Positions 1 through 8,602 are shown, numbered from the stretch's first letter. The stretch: DNA of 29,832 nucleotides from Lachnospiraceae bacterium UBA4380 (GCA_002390025.1 DGRU01000021.1:1-29832); one strand, 5' to 3'. Notes: generated by a model from the sequence alone, not told the origin. Made by a program: numbers and translations.

Positions 1-2
1 CT

Positions 3-53
3 GCCTGTAAGAAGCTGTCTGCCGGTAACAAAATGTCTGCCGGTAAAAAATGA
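3..53 (+). CDS. Possible C-terminal tail of an upstream gene (partial)
   Basis: The third frame is open from the window edge to a TGA at 51-53 and encodes a short Lys/Ala/Gly-rich tail, ACKKLSAGNKMSAGKK. The DNA beneath it is an imperfect tandem repeat with an 18-nt period (units near 1-15, 16-33 and 34-50), so the peptide repeats a six-residue unit (KLSAGN / KMSAGK). The stop lies 27 bases before the next start codon, a normal within-operon distance. The product cannot be identified from 16 residues. A second frame stays open across the same repeat and reads on past position 81, but it gives an Arg-rich peptide typical of a shadow frame. Confidence 0.4.
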   Translation, partial: ACKKLSAGNKMSAGKK

Positions 54-80
54 GGATTCGGGAAGGAGAAGGTCGGACAA

Positions 81-695
81 ATGGTTGAGATCAAAGAAAT
101 CATCAGACAGACGCAGAACAAATTTCTGAACATGTTTGAATATCGGGGCACCAACAAGGTGGGACACAGCTTCCGCTATTTTGTGGCTTCCCGCGCAGAT
201 AAAGAAGAAAACCTCAAGGCAGTGAGCGGAGAAAACCATCCCGACGGCGTGATCATGTACGCCCTCTACGGTGAGAAGGAGGACCGCGTAGTCCTGATCC
301 GCCAGTTCCGCATTCCTCTTGGATGCTATATTTATGAATTCCCAGCCGGCCTGGTCGACAAGGGGGAGGATTATCGCGCGGCGGCTGTGCGCGAAATGCA
401 TGAAGAGACGGGACTGACATTCACGCCGGTCGAAGCGGATCAGATGTATGAGGCGGCCCGTTATACGACGGCAGGTCTGACAGATGAATCCTGCTGCATG
501 GTCTACGGGCATGCTTCCGGAGAGCCCAGCCGCAAGTACCTGGAAGAGGGCGAGGATATTCAGATCATCCTGGCCGACCGCGATGAGATCCGCAGGATCC
601 TCAAGGAGGAGCGGGTCGCACTCATGACCGCCTACCAGCTGATGCATTTTCTGGTGGATCAGGAGCCCTTCGGTTTCCTGAAAGGCAATGACTGA
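81..695 (+). CDS. Nudix hydrolase, ADP-ribose pyrophosphatase-like
   Basis: This 204-residue protein probably hydrolyses ADP-ribose or a related nucleoside diphosphate derivative in the cytoplasm. A complete Nudix box (G-x5-E-x7-REMHEETGL) spans residues about 90-112. It is preceded by EFPAGLVD, the arrangement usual in ADP-ribose pyrophosphatases. The N-terminal region is longer than in the shortest family members and carries the RQFR.P strand typical of this subgroup. The ATG at 81 follows GAAGG with 8 bases between. The stop overlaps the next gene by 8 bases, which suggests translational coupling to a second Nudix gene. Substrate is inferred from the family; Nudix specificity is hard to predict from sequence. 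Confidence 0.85.
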   Translation: MVEIKEIIRQTQNKFLNMFEYRGTNKVGHSFRYFVASRADKEENLKAVSGENHPDGVIMYALYGEKEDRVVLIRQFRIPLGCYIYEFPAGLVDKGEDYRAAAVREMHEETGLTFTPVEADQMYEAARYTTAGLTDESCCMVYGHASGEPSRKYLEEGEDIQIILADRDEIRRILKEERVALMTAYQLMHFLVDQEPFGFLKGND

Positions 696-1566
696 AAGGC
701 AACGAATAGAGAGAAAAAACATGGATTATCAGGATTTAGCAGCCGGACTGGAAGAAAAAGGCTGTAAAGCTGCCAGCGCCGATGGCCTGCGGTCCTGGAT
801 CAGCAGGGCGCGGGAGAGAAGAAGCCGGTCATATCCCAGGGGAAGTTCGTCCGTATTGATTCCTTTTCTGATCAGGGACGGCGTCTGTCACGTGCTCTAT
901 GAGGTCCGCGCCGCAAAGCTGCGCTCACAGCCCGGAGAAATCTGTTTTCCGGGCGGCCGTATTGAAGCGGGGGAGACACCTCTGGAGACAGCTGTCCGCG
1001 AGGCGACGGAAGAACTGTGTATCGACCGCGCCCGGATAGAGATCGTCGGTTCACTGGATGACACCATCGGACCGGGAGCGATCCCTCTTTTCACTTATAT
1101 CGGAGTGCTGCATGATTATGGGGGAACATGGTCGCGCTCGGAGGTGGACAGAGTGTTCACGGTGCCCCTGGAGTGGATCCTCACACATGACCCCGAGATC
1201 TACAGGGTGAAGCTGATGCGGGATATGCCGGAGGATTTTCCCTACGAATATGTCCCGGGCGGCCGGGATTACCGCTGGCGGGACCAGTATTATTCTGTTC
1301 CTTTTTACCCGCAGCTTCCGACAGCCCTGTCCCTGTATGCAATACCCGGGGAACAGACTGAGGAAGCAGCCGGTTTTTCCGGACAGGGACACAGCGGCGG
1401 CAGGGACCGCGACAGGGGTTCGGCGCCGGAGCCGGAGAACATGGACAATTCCGCTTTTGATGACAGGAGCGGGGTGCAGTTGCCTGTCCTTTGGGGCGTC
1501 ACAGCGCGGGTGACACATGCGCTGGCGATCCTCCTTCGGGAAGGCAGAGGAGAACTGAGCAGGTAA
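688..1566 (+). CDS. Nudix hydrolase, CoA pyrophosphatase-like
   Basis: A 292-residue protein whose central part matches the coenzyme A pyrophosphatase type of Nudix enzyme (YeaB/NUDT7-like): the segment [16 protein letters not shown] resembles the CoA-specific signature just before the box, and the box reads G-x5-E-x7-REATEEL. The usual Gly after the EE pair is Cys here (EELCI). Near the C terminus [12 protein letters not shown] is the usual end of the family, but a hydrophilic Gly/Arg/Asp-rich insert of about 45 residues precedes it. An in-frame ATG at 721 (MDYQDL) is an alternative start giving 281 residues; neither start has a strong ribosome-binding site. The gene ends in TAATG, sharing one base with the next gene. 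Confidence 0.8.
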   Translation: MTERQRIERKNMDYQDLAAGLEEKGCKAASADGLRSWISRARERRSRSYPRGSSSVLIPFLIRDGVCHVLYEVRAAKLRSQPGEICFPGGRIEAGETPLETAVREATEELCIDRARIEIVGSLDDTIGPGAIPLFTYIGVLHDYGGTWSRSEVDRVFTVPLEWILTHDPEIYRVKLMRDMPEDFPYEYVPGGRDYRWRDQYYSVPFYPQLPTALSLYAIPGEQTEEAAGFSGQGHSGGRDRDRGSAPEPENMDNSAFDDRSGVQLPVLWGVTARVTHALAILLREGRGELSR

Positions 1567-3302
1567 TGTATTCGGAAGAGACAACCATTTATCAACGGAA
1601 AAAAAATCTCAGACCCAGGCTCTTTGTGATCCAGGGCGATATGATCAGAGAGTACTATCTCGATGGCCGGCAGACAATGGGACGCCGTACGTCGGATAAC
1701 CGTCCGGACATTGACATCCCTGTCGGGATCGTATCCCGCAGGCACGGCCTTTTCGTCACGTCCGGAGGCATCACTGTCTATCAGGACATCGGCAGCTCCA
1801 ACGGGACCCTGGCCGGCAATACCGTCCTGCACAGCGGCATGAAGGCCACGCTGATGAGCGGAGATGTACTGCGGATCCGCGCTAGGAATGCATCCGGTTC
1901 TGACAAGGATGTTGTTCTTGTCTATTCAACGGAGTATCCTCAAAAGTCCTCCTGGAGGAAGATTTCCCTGACCGGTGATATCCGCTCCCTGGAGATCGGG
2001 CGCGGTGAGGGCTATTTTCTGCAGGATGAAACCGTGTCCAGGCATCATGCGACTTTTTTCCTTGCGCGCAACGGCTGGGCCATCATAGACAACAAGAGCA
2101 AGAACGGTGTGTTTCTGAACGGCAGGAGGGTCGGCGAGCCGGAACTGCTGCATCCGATGGATGTGGTGCAGATTGCAAACCACCTTTTCGTCTTTCAGGG
2201 CGACAGCCTTCTCATTCAGGCTGATGAACCGCGGGTTCCCGCCGGTGCAGGCGGAATGCGTCCTGCCGCGGAAGGATCCTTCTTCCAGGAAGCCGGTGCC
2301 ATGGGACATGCTCTGTCAGGACCTGAGGCCCTTCCCCTTCCCGGCGGTATGCCCGGCCGGCCGGACCGCAGGGATGTGAGGAGGCCGGGCCGAGGACCTG
2401 TGCCGGGACCGGGAGCCGGAGGCGGAATACCCGGGGGACCTGCGGCGCAGCCCGGAAAGCCTGTCCGCAGGCCGTCCGGAGGCGGCAGGATGCTGTCCAT
2501 CCACATCGAGGAGCGAAATGTCTGGAACCGTCTGCGCAAAAAGACGCTGCTGCGCGACATCAATCTGCAGATCAGCAGCGGATCCCTGGTTCTGATCCTG
2601 GGCGGATCAGGCGCGGGAAAGACGACTTTCATGAACGCAGTGATGGGGTATGAGCCGGCAAAAGGCAGCATCGCCTACGGCAGTTCTGATATTTACCGCG
2701 AATATGAAAAAATGAAATACGAGATCGGATATGTGCCGCAGCAGGATCTGCTGCGCATGGAGGACGTGGTCTATGATACCCTGGACAACGCTGCCCAGAT
2801 GCGTCTTCCGGATTCCGTCTCTGCGGCTGAGCGTGAAAAGGCTGTCGAGCATGCCCTGAATATGTTCGGCCTGTCGCGCGAGAGAAGCTCTCTTGTCGGC
2901 AAACTCAGCGGCGGACAGCGCAAGCGCCTGAGCATAGCGGTGGAGTATATCGGAAATCCTTCTCTCTTCTTCCTGGATGAGCCTGACTCCGGTCTGGACG
3001 GCATCATGGCCAAGGAGCTTATGACCAACCTGCGTCAGATTGCCGACCAGGGCAAGATCGTCATGGTGATCTCCCATGCGCCTGACCGCGCCTTTGACCT
3101 GTTTGACAAGATCATCGTGCTCGCCAAGAGCGCCAGAGATGACAGCGGTCATCTGGTCTATTACGGATCCCCCTCCGATGCATGCCGCTTTTTCGGCACA
3201 GAGACACTGGAGGGAATTGTCGGCCGCATCAACCGGAAGGATGAGGGCGGAGAAGGACTGGCGGACGAGTATATCAGGAAGTTTGAGGGCGAGTACAGGT
3301 AA
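1566..3302 (+). CDS. ABC transporter ATPase with two N-terminal FHA domains
   Basis: A 578-residue cytoplasmic ATPase. FHA domain 1 (about 17-107) shows GRR, SRRHG and DIGSSNGT; FHA domain 2 (about 142-212) shows IGRG, SRHHA and NKSKNGV. These are the phosphothreonine-binding loops of the family. A Gly/Pro/Arg-rich linker (about 222-308) follows, then an ABC domain with Walker A GGSGAGKTT (346-354), signature LSGGQRKR (447-454), Walker B SLFFLDEPDSGLDG (466-479) and the switch His in ISHAPD. The ABC part is ABCG-like. The start at 1566 is preferred over an upstream in-frame ATG at 1491 because it overlaps the previous stop by one base and follows GAGGAGAACTGAGCAGG. The permease follows 31 bases downstream. 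The closest logic I know is Mycobacterium Rv1747, which fuses two FHA domains, the ATPase and the permease. Confidence 0.9.
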   Translation: MYSEETTIYQRKKNLRPRLFVIQGDMIREYYLDGRQTMGRRTSDNRPDIDIPVGIVSRRHGLFVTSGGITVYQDIGSSNGTLAGNTVLHSGMKATLMSGDVLRIRARNASGSDKDVVLVYSTEYPQKSSWRKISLTGDIRSLEIGRGEGYFLQDETVSRHHATFFLARNGWAIIDNKSKNGVFLNGRRVGEPELLHPMDVVQIANHLFVFQGDSLLIQADEPRVPAGAGGMRPAAEGSFFQEAGAMGHALSGPEALPLPGGMPGRPDRRDVRRPGRGPVPGPGAGGGIPGGPAAQPGKPVRRPSGGGRMLSIHIEERNVWNRLRKKTLLRDINLQISSGSLVLILGGSGAGKTTFMNAVMGYEPAKGSIAYGSSDIYREYEKMKYEIGYVPQQDLLRMEDVVYDTLDNAAQMRLPDSVSAAEREKAVEHALNMFGLSRERSSLVGKLSGGQRKRLSIAVEYIGNPSLFFLDEPDSGLDGIMAKELMTNLRQIADQGKIVMVISHAPDRAFDLFDKIIVLAKSARDDSGHLVYYGSPSDACRFFGTETLEGIVGRINRKDEGGEGLADEYIRKFEGEYR

Positions 3303-3333
3303 GTCCTGACAGTTAATACGGAGAATCAAGCAG

Positions 3334-4149
3334 ATGGGAAACAGAATCGGACGCTGGCAGCAGACACGCATTTACGTTGGCAAATGCTGGCGGCTTTTTA
3401 TCAATGAGAGACAGTGGAAAAACCTGGTCTCGACCCTGATCATCATGGTGCTGATCTCTTTTGTGACCAGCGAAAAAACCTTTGAGGACTATGTGCAGAC
3501 CAAAAACAGCTGTTTTGCGATCATTTGCGCCTGCATCTGGGTCGGCATCTTCAACTCGATCCAGTCAATCTGCCGCGAGAGGGGCATTATCAAGAGGGAA
3601 CACCGCACGGGACTGCACATCAGCTCCTACATCGGTGCCCATGTGATCTTCGAGGCGCTTTTGTGCGCTGTGGAGGCCCTGATCGTGCTGGTGGTGGTCC
3701 TGATCAAAAACAGTGAACATCTTCCCGAGTCGGGCCTGGTCTTTCCGATGGCGGTCGATATGTACATCACCCTGTATCTGACCATTTTCGCCTCCGATAT
3801 GCTGGCAATCCTGGTATCCTGCGTGGTCAAGGACAGTACCTCGGCCATGACAGTGATGCCCTTCGTGCTGATCGTACAGCTGATCATGGCGGGTGTAGTC
3901 TTCGAGCTGGAAGGCGTGGCGGACAAACTTTCCAATATCACTGTCAGTAAATGGGGCCTGAACGGACTGATGTCCATCGCCCTGACGACGGATGAAATGA
4001 GTCTCAGTCCGCTGTTCAAGGACAATCCCTGGCAGAAAGCAGAGGCGGGCAATATCATCAGGATCTGGATCATCATGGTGGTCATTTCCCTGATCTGTAT
4101 CGCGCTCGGGACCCTGGCCCTTAGTTTTGTGGACCGCGACAAACGCTGA
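3334..4149 (+). CDS. ABC-2 type (ABCG-like) transporter permease
   Basis: This 271-residue integral membrane protein is the likely partner of the FHA-ABC ATPase just upstream. Six hydrophobic segments are visible, at about residues 30-45, 60-78, 92-112, 129-160, 168-186 and 232-258, the usual number for an ABC-2 permease half. The N terminus is short, basic and cytoplasmic-looking (MGNRIGRWQQTR). A GGAG lies upstream of the ATG at an acceptable distance. ABCG-like transporters work as dimers, so a complex of two of each subunit is inferred. The substrate cannot be read from sequence. This gene ends the operon: the repeat and terminator follow directly. Confidence 0.85.
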   Translation: MGNRIGRWQQTRIYVGKCWRLFINERQWKNLVSTLIIMVLISFVTSEKTFEDYVQTKNSCFAIICACIWVGIFNSIQSICRERGIIKREHRTGLHISSYIGAHVIFEALLCAVEALIVLVVVLIKNSEHLPESGLVFPMAVDMYITLYLTIFASDMLAILVSCVVKDSTSAMTVMPFVLIVQLIMAGVVFELEGVADKLSNITVSKWGLNGLMSIALTTDEMSLSPLFKDNPWQKAEAGNIIRIWIIMVVISLICIALGTLALSFVDRDKR

Positions 4150-4154
4150 TACAC

Positions 4155-4402
4155 CGTTTATTCTTCATCGCGCAATACCCGTGACTTCAGTCGTGGGATA
4201 CGCGCGCAAAAGGGAAACTCGCTTCATCGTGGGTACAATCCCGCGATGAAGAATAAACGCTCCGACACACCGAAGGCGTGTTGGATGCAGCACGGAAGCG
4301 GCAGCACATGCTTCGCATGTGCGGAAGATGTTGACATGTCTTTGAAAAACAAGACATGTCAACCCGCATCCGGCGCGCAAGACTCGCGAGCGAGTCTTGA
4401 AT
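4155..4402. repeat. 248-bp structured dispersed repeat, possibly a non-autonomous mobile element
   Basis: The gene-free stretch after the permease is a chain of hairpins. An 18-base inverted repeat pairs 4155-4172 with 4242-4259. Inside it is the IS605-like hairpin (4178-4197), and 4222-4233 pairs with 4240-4251 with one mismatch. Then come 4262-4284 (9 of 10 pairs counting wobbles), an outer stem 4283-4288/4366-4371 enclosing the hairpin at 4304-4322 and a perfect 13-bp stem 4330-4342/4351-4363, and finally the stem around 4381-4396 (GACTCGCGAGCGAGTC). Three copies of CGCGCAA occur at 4169, 4203 and 4374. Parts recur at 9640-9681 and 23534-23555. No credible coding sequence is present; a 74-codon frame across it is just repeat sequence read through. 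Confidence 0.75.
4174..4199 (+). mobile_element. IS200/IS605-like end hairpin (relic)
   Basis: The arms CCCGTGAC (4178-4185) and GTCGTGGG (4190-4197) pair around a TTCA loop, with two G-T wobbles. The hairpin with its flanks (AATACCC before, GGGAT after) closely resembles, from memory, the right-end hairpin of IS200/IS605 elements such as ISDra2, which also forms the 3' end of the TnpB guide RNA. No tnpA or tnpB gene lies nearby, so if the resemblance is real this is a solo end or part of a non-autonomous derivative. The hairpin itself is directly visible; its origin is an inference. Confidence 0.5.
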
Positions 4403-4424
4403 TTTATACGGCATTTCTAACAGC

Positions 4425-4459
4425 AGCCGGAGCAGATTTTTACTGCTCCGGCTATTTTT
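4425..4459 (+). terminator. Intrinsic terminator after the Nudix/FHA-ABC operon
   Basis: AGCCGGAGCAG (4425-4435) and CTGCTCCGGCT (4443-4453) form a perfect 11-bp GC-rich stem with a 7-base loop, followed by ATTTTTG. It sits beyond the repeat and before the promoter of the lipid kinase gene, so it should end transcription of the first operon. Confidence 0.85.
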
Positions 4460-4491
4460 GCAGGCAATGAGGGGATAATATTCCCTGTTTA

Positions 4492-4500
4492 TGATATAAT
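4492..4500 (+). promoter_or_regulatory. Extended -10 promoter for the lipid kinase operon
   Basis: TGATATAAT at 4492-4500 is a perfect extended -10 element. The -35 position (about 4472-4477) has no good match, which an extended -10 can tolerate. The same element occurs again at 8603-8611. The predicted transcript start is near 4507, about 60 bases before the first codon of the lipid kinase gene. Confidence 0.6.
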
Positions 4501-4569
4501 TTAAAATAACTGCGGCATTCTGACCTACGATTCAATAAATAATTACAGGATGAAAAGAAGTGTCTGACT

Positions 4570-5559
4570 ATGAATGAAATGATTAGAGTAAATACGGGAA
4601 ATGAAGAAAGCATCAATGTAAAACCCTGGAAGAAAATCCTTTTCGTTTTTAATCCTGTCGCGGGAAGATCTCAGATCAGGAATCATCTGCTGGAGATCAT
4701 TGAAATACTCTCGGCGGCAGACTACATGGTCGTCTGTTATCCGACCCGGTCTCAGGGAGACGCCAGGCGCATTGTGCGGGAGAGGGAAGACGACTACCTG
4801 TATGTGGTCTGCGCGGGAGGAGACGGAACTCTTGACGAAGTCGTCAGCGGCATGATGGAGAATCCCAATAAGCCCTTTGTACCGATCGGATACATACCCG
4901 CGGGCACGACCAATGACTTCGCCTCGAGCCTGCACATTCCCTCTGATATGAGGAAGGCCGCGGAGATCGTCGCCAGCGGCCGGACCTTCCGCTGCGATCT
5001 GGGCCTCTTCAACGAGCGTGATTACTTCACTTATGTTGCGGCGTTCGGCCTTTTCACAGGAACCTCCTATCAGACACCGCAGGAACTCAAGAACCAGCTG
5101 GGCCATCTGGCCTACATCGTGCAGGGAGTGACTGAACTGGGAAATATGCGCGCCTATCACATGAGAGTGGAGTCGGACGGAATCGTGAGAGAGGGCGACT
5201 ACGCCTATGGGATGATCACCAATTCCCGCTCGATCGGCGGCTTTACCAATATTACCGGCAGGGAGGTTGATCTGCAGGACGGACTCTTTGAGGTAACATT
5301 GATCCGTATGCCCCAGAATCCTCTTGAACTGAGCGAGATCCTGATGGCGATCGGCAATCCCTCCGCACAGACGGAGCTGGTGGCAACATTCAAGACCTCC
5401 AATATCACCCTGACCTGCGATGAGCAGATCTCCTGGACACGCGACGGTGAGTTTGCGGGCGCGCACAGACAGGTGACGCTCAGAAACTGCCCCGGCCAGC
5501 TCAGGATCCTGGTCCCTGAAGAATATGTGACCGATAATGGTATACAGAGACAGTTATGA
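4570..5559 (+). CDS. Diacylglycerol/lipid kinase, YegS/DagK family
   Basis: A 329-residue soluble or membrane-associated kinase that should phosphorylate a lipid such as diacylglycerol. Family motifs are clear: NPVAGRS (28-34), the nucleotide-binding GGDGTLDE (83-90) and IPAGTTNDFASSL (109-121). The length fits the usual 290-330 residues. The ribosome-binding site is weak (AAAAGAAG about 10 bases upstream). The stop overlaps the start of the next gene in an ATGA (5556-5559), so the kinase and the giant membrane protein are probably translationally coupled. That suggests the kinase serves the glycan pathway, for example by recycling diacylglycerol released when lipid-linked groups are transferred. 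The exact lipid is not readable from sequence. Confidence 0.85.
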   Translation: MNEMIRVNTGNEESINVKPWKKILFVFNPVAGRSQIRNHLLEIIEILSAADYMVVCYPTRSQGDARRIVREREDDYLYVVCAGGDGTLDEVVSGMMENPNKPFVPIGYIPAGTTNDFASSLHIPSDMRKAAEIVASGRTFRCDLGLFNERDYFTYVAAFGLFTGTSYQTPQELKNQLGHLAYIVQGVTELGNMRAYHMRVESDGIVREGDYAYGMITNSRSIGGFTNITGREVDLQDGLFEVTLIRMPQNPLELSEILMAIGNPSAQTELVATFKTSNITLTCDEQISWTRDGEFAGAHRQVTLRNCPGQLRILVPEEYVTDNGIQRQL

Positions 5560-8504
5560 AAACAGGAATAAGCAAGAAACATCCTACTATGACACCCGGA
5601 AAATTTTTCCTGGGATACTATATCGTCATCCTGCTGATCCTGCTCTGGAATCTCACGCACTGCACTGCAGTTTCGTGGATAACGGCGGATGCTTTTGCGG
5701 CGCAGAAATCCGGCTCTGCAGTAAAGTACAGCGCTGAAAATCCTCTGGAGCTCAAAGATGATGCACCGATCACGGTACGCGCCGCGGGGGAAGAGACAGA
5801 ATCGGACAGTTCTCCCAATGCCTTTGGCAAAAAACCGCGTCTGCGGGGTGTGGCTCTCCTGGGATATGAGAATGCACGGTCACTGCTTTTTTCCGGAGAG
5901 ACCATTTCAGCCGGGATCGTCAATGCCGAGACAAATGAGACCGTCGGTGAGGGAACTCTGCTTCTGAAAAACCAGACTCCTTATCCCAATGACGAGACAT
6001 CGATCTATATTGCCCTCTCCAAACCGGTGACGCAGATGCTGCCGGAGCAGCTGGAAGTCCGCTTTTTTACTTCCGGACTTACAAGGAACGGAATTTTTGC
6101 CGCCGGAGCTGAGGCTGCAGACGGCGGGCAGGCTCCCATCGCCAGGCTGTATTACGAGAGAAAAAAGTGGAATCCTCTGATGCCTTTCCTCTACTTTATA
6201 TTGGAAGCTCTCGCGGGACTCGGCTGCCTTCTTCTCTATGGGGAGAGGAAGTTCCCCCTTTTGCACAGCAGCCGCAGCGAGCGGACTGCAAGGGAGGGAT
6301 ATACCGGATCTGAAAACGCGGGAAACAGGGAAAAGAAGGAGGACAGGGCAGCGGGGGCAGCCGCAACAGCCGGATCCGCTGTGCGGACAGCCCTTCCGGC
6401 CGCACTGATTCTCCTGTTTATTGTCACTCTGATGCTTTACACCTATATGCATGTGATCCGCAAGACAGCCGGCGCCTGTACAGGTGATTTCCTGGCAGGA
6501 GGCAGCAGGACAGAGGATGTGGTCCGCCTTGAGCCGGGGGCAGCGCTCAGGCAGTCTGTGACAGCAGGACTGGATGATTTCTCGGGGATCGGGATCCGGC
6601 TGACGGATGAAAACGGGACAGTTCTTTCCTCGGTGAAAACAGCTGCCTGTGCCGACGCGGTACTGGAGTGGGGGCTGTTCGACGAGACGGGAACTGCGAT
6701 GCTGACAGGCGGCTCTGCCAGGATCGGGGACCTGAAACGAGTTAAATCCCTTCTCACAAAGGATACCGCGGACGAAAAGTTGCTGGCTGCGGCAGAGGAA
6801 AGCTTTGTACTTGCCCTGGACGATCCTGTCCGTGAGGCGGCAGGCAGGAAATTTGTCCTGCAGATCGCACTTGCCGATCAGGCGGAGACCCAGCAGGATG
6901 TATATCTGCTGGCAACAGGCGACACCAACGGGCAGATCGAAAAGAGCGGACCGGGGAAACAGACCCTGCCTCTGGAAATGTGCCTGATGGGCACCTATCA
7001 CTGCAATGGATTTATAAAGGGCATGTATCTGCGGATCAGTGCGGTTCTGCTGGTCATGCTGGCTGCCCTGTATTGTGCGGCGCTTCGTTTTTCCCGGAAC
7101 GGACAGCGTGCGGGCAGAGAAGCGGCTCTGATGTATCTGGTCAGCGCCCTCTGCATGGGAATGGTGTTCAGTTTTGCGACACCGGCCTTTACGATTTCAG
7201 ATGAGCGCACACACATTGATTCGGTCTATATCCTGTCCGACCGGCTCCTGGGGATCAATGATCAGCCTGGGCCCAAGCGTCTTTTGAAGAGGACCTGCGA
7301 CATCGACAGCTCCATTGCCAACACAATGCCTGTGACAGTAGACCGATACCGGGCTGTGGACGAAGAACTGTTCGGGGCGGCACCCGGGACCGGCAGAGAG
7401 CTGATCCCTGCCTACACCAGGAGTGCTCTGGACAATGTTCCGATTCTTTGCTATCTGCCCGGAGCCATCGGTTTTTCCGCGGCAAGGCTTCTGGGAAGAA
7501 ACATGATCACCATGGTCATGACGGCCCGGTGGTTCAATCTCCTCGCCTGTATCATGATCATGTTTCTGGCAATCCGCCGCATGCCCTACGGAGGGGCAGC
7601 AATGGCGGTCATCGGCCTTTTCCCCAAGACACTGCAGATGATGGCCTCCTGTTCCTATGACGGGATGATCATTGCGGGCACCTTTTTGTTCACTGCCCTG
7701 TGTCTGCAGGCGGCTTTCGGCGACAATCTCTGTATCGCGGATTTTCTCGGTCTGATCCTTGCCGGCCTGTATGTCGCTGCCTGTAAGGGAGGCGCCTACC
7801 TGCCGGTACTGGGACTTGCACTGCTGATCCCTGCCGCAAGGTCGGGGAGCGGCGCGAAGATGCGCCGGCTGTGGCTGGCAGTGACCGGAGGGGTCCTGGG
7901 CGGTGCGGTGCTGCTGTTTGCGGGAAAATATGTGTTCAGGCTCCTGAGCATGTTCGGCAGAGAATCCGGGACGGCCACGATCGCGGCGGGGACCAAAACC
8001 CTTTACACCCTGTCCGATTTTATCCGCTCGCCCGGAAAACTGGTGAAGATCTATCTGTCTACCATCGCGGTGCGTACGGACGGTCTAATAGGAGAACTGG
8101 TCGGCAAAAACCTCTCGCAGAGATGGTTTATCGTCTATATCTTCATTGGACTTGTTCTGCTGGGCATCCTGCGCGGATACAGCCCTCGCAGGGAACTGGC
8201 GGAGAGAGAGGACAAAAACCATGTGCGCATCCCCGGCAGGATCTGGCTGCTCTTCCTCACAGGGGCGAGCACAGCTCTGATCTTTCTGTCCATGCTGCTG
8301 GCCTTTACAACAAAGGGGTCTACTTATATTGACGGCCTGCAGGGACGGTATTTTCTGCCGATTGCGATCCTGCCTGTACTGGCAGCGGAAAACGGCCTGG
8401 TCCACAGGGACGGGATATCGGATTCTGCACTTTTATATACTGCAGACGTCCTCCTGGCGGTGACCTTCTTTGAGATCATGCTGGCTTACCTGGGCGGGAT
8501 ATAA
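5556..8504 (+). CDS. Giant polytopic membrane protein, DUF2142-like (GT-C type), copy 1
   Basis: A 982-residue membrane protein. TM1 lies at about 17-36, TM2 at 208-228 and TM3 at 279-299, with an extracytoplasmic-looking segment between TM1 and TM2 and another between TM3 and TM4 (about 300-485). From about 490 to the end it is densely hydrophobic. An acidic motif, SDERTHIDSVY with D549, follows the hydrophobic helix after TM4, as in DUF2142 proteins and as expected for the catalytic acidic site of GT-C glycosyltransferases. I read it as a likely polyprenyl-phosphate-sugar-dependent glycosyltransferase acting on the outer face. It is clearly paralogous to the protein at 15791-18712: both keep DERTH, PG.(K/S)R, P(A)Y.R.A.DNV, LPGA.GF, LLGRN and SCSYDGMIIA. 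A roughly 50-residue charged linker (230-278) is specific to this copy. The start is coupled by ATGA to the lipid kinase. Confidence 0.75.
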   Translation: MKTGISKKHPTMTPGKFFLGYYIVILLILLWNLTHCTAVSWITADAFAAQKSGSAVKYSAENPLELKDDAPITVRAAGEETESDSSPNAFGKKPRLRGVALLGYENARSLLFSGETISAGIVNAETNETVGEGTLLLKNQTPYPNDETSIYIALSKPVTQMLPEQLEVRFFTSGLTRNGIFAAGAEAADGGQAPIARLYYERKKWNPLMPFLYFILEALAGLGCLLLYGERKFPLLHSSRSERTAREGYTGSENAGNREKKEDRAAGAAATAGSAVRTALPAALILLFIVTLMLYTYMHVIRKTAGACTGDFLAGGSRTEDVVRLEPGAALRQSVTAGLDDFSGIGIRLTDENGTVLSSVKTAACADAVLEWGLFDETGTAMLTGGSARIGDLKRVKSLLTKDTADEKLLAAAEESFVLALDDPVREAAGRKFVLQIALADQAETQQDVYLLATGDTNGQIEKSGPGKQTLPLEMCLMGTYHCNGFIKGMYLRISAVLLVMLAALYCAALRFSRNGQRAGREAALMYLVSALCMGMVFSFATPAFTISDERTHIDSVYILSDRLLGINDQPGPKRLLKRTCDIDSSIANTMPVTVDRYRAVDEELFGAAPGTGRELIPAYTRSALDNVPILCYLPGAIGFSAARLLGRNMITMVMTARWFNLLACIMIMFLAIRRMPYGGAAMAVIGLFPKTLQMMASCSYDGMIIAGTFLFTALCLQAAFGDNLCIADFLGLILAGLYVAACKGGAYLPVLGLALLIPAARSGSGAKMRRLWLAVTGGVLGGAVLLFAGKYVFRLLSMFGRESGTATIAAGTKTLYTLSDFIRSPGKLVKIYLSTIAVRTDGLIGELVGKNLSQRWFIVYIFIGLVLLGILRGYSPRRELAEREDKNHVRIPGRIWLLFLTGASTALIFLSMLLAFTTKGSTYIDGLQGRYFLPIAILPVLAAENGLVHRDGISDSALLYTADVLLAVTFFEIMLAYLGGI

Positions 8505-8510
8505 AACAGG

Positions 8511-8536
8511 GCAGAGGACAGAATGCTCTGCTGTTT
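8511..8536 (+). terminator. Weak terminator candidate after DUF2142 copy 1
   Basis: GCAGAG (8511-8516) and CTCTGC (8526-8531) pair, followed by TGTTTA. The stem is only 6 bp and the T tract is poor. A perfect 14-base palindrome (CGGCAGATCTGCCG, 8547-8560) lies just downstream and may add to it or be a protein-binding site. Confidence 0.35.
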
Positions 8537-8602
8537 ATACAATTTCCGGCAGATCTGCCGCTTCCGCATAGGCAGGAATCTGTGGCAATAGATATTTGAA
8601 TA

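Noticed and set aside
4246..4470. A 74-codon open frame across the repeat and terminator after the permease gene
   Set aside because: It is made of hairpin arms of the repeat and runs through the terminator stem; no ribosome-binding site and no protein-like pattern.
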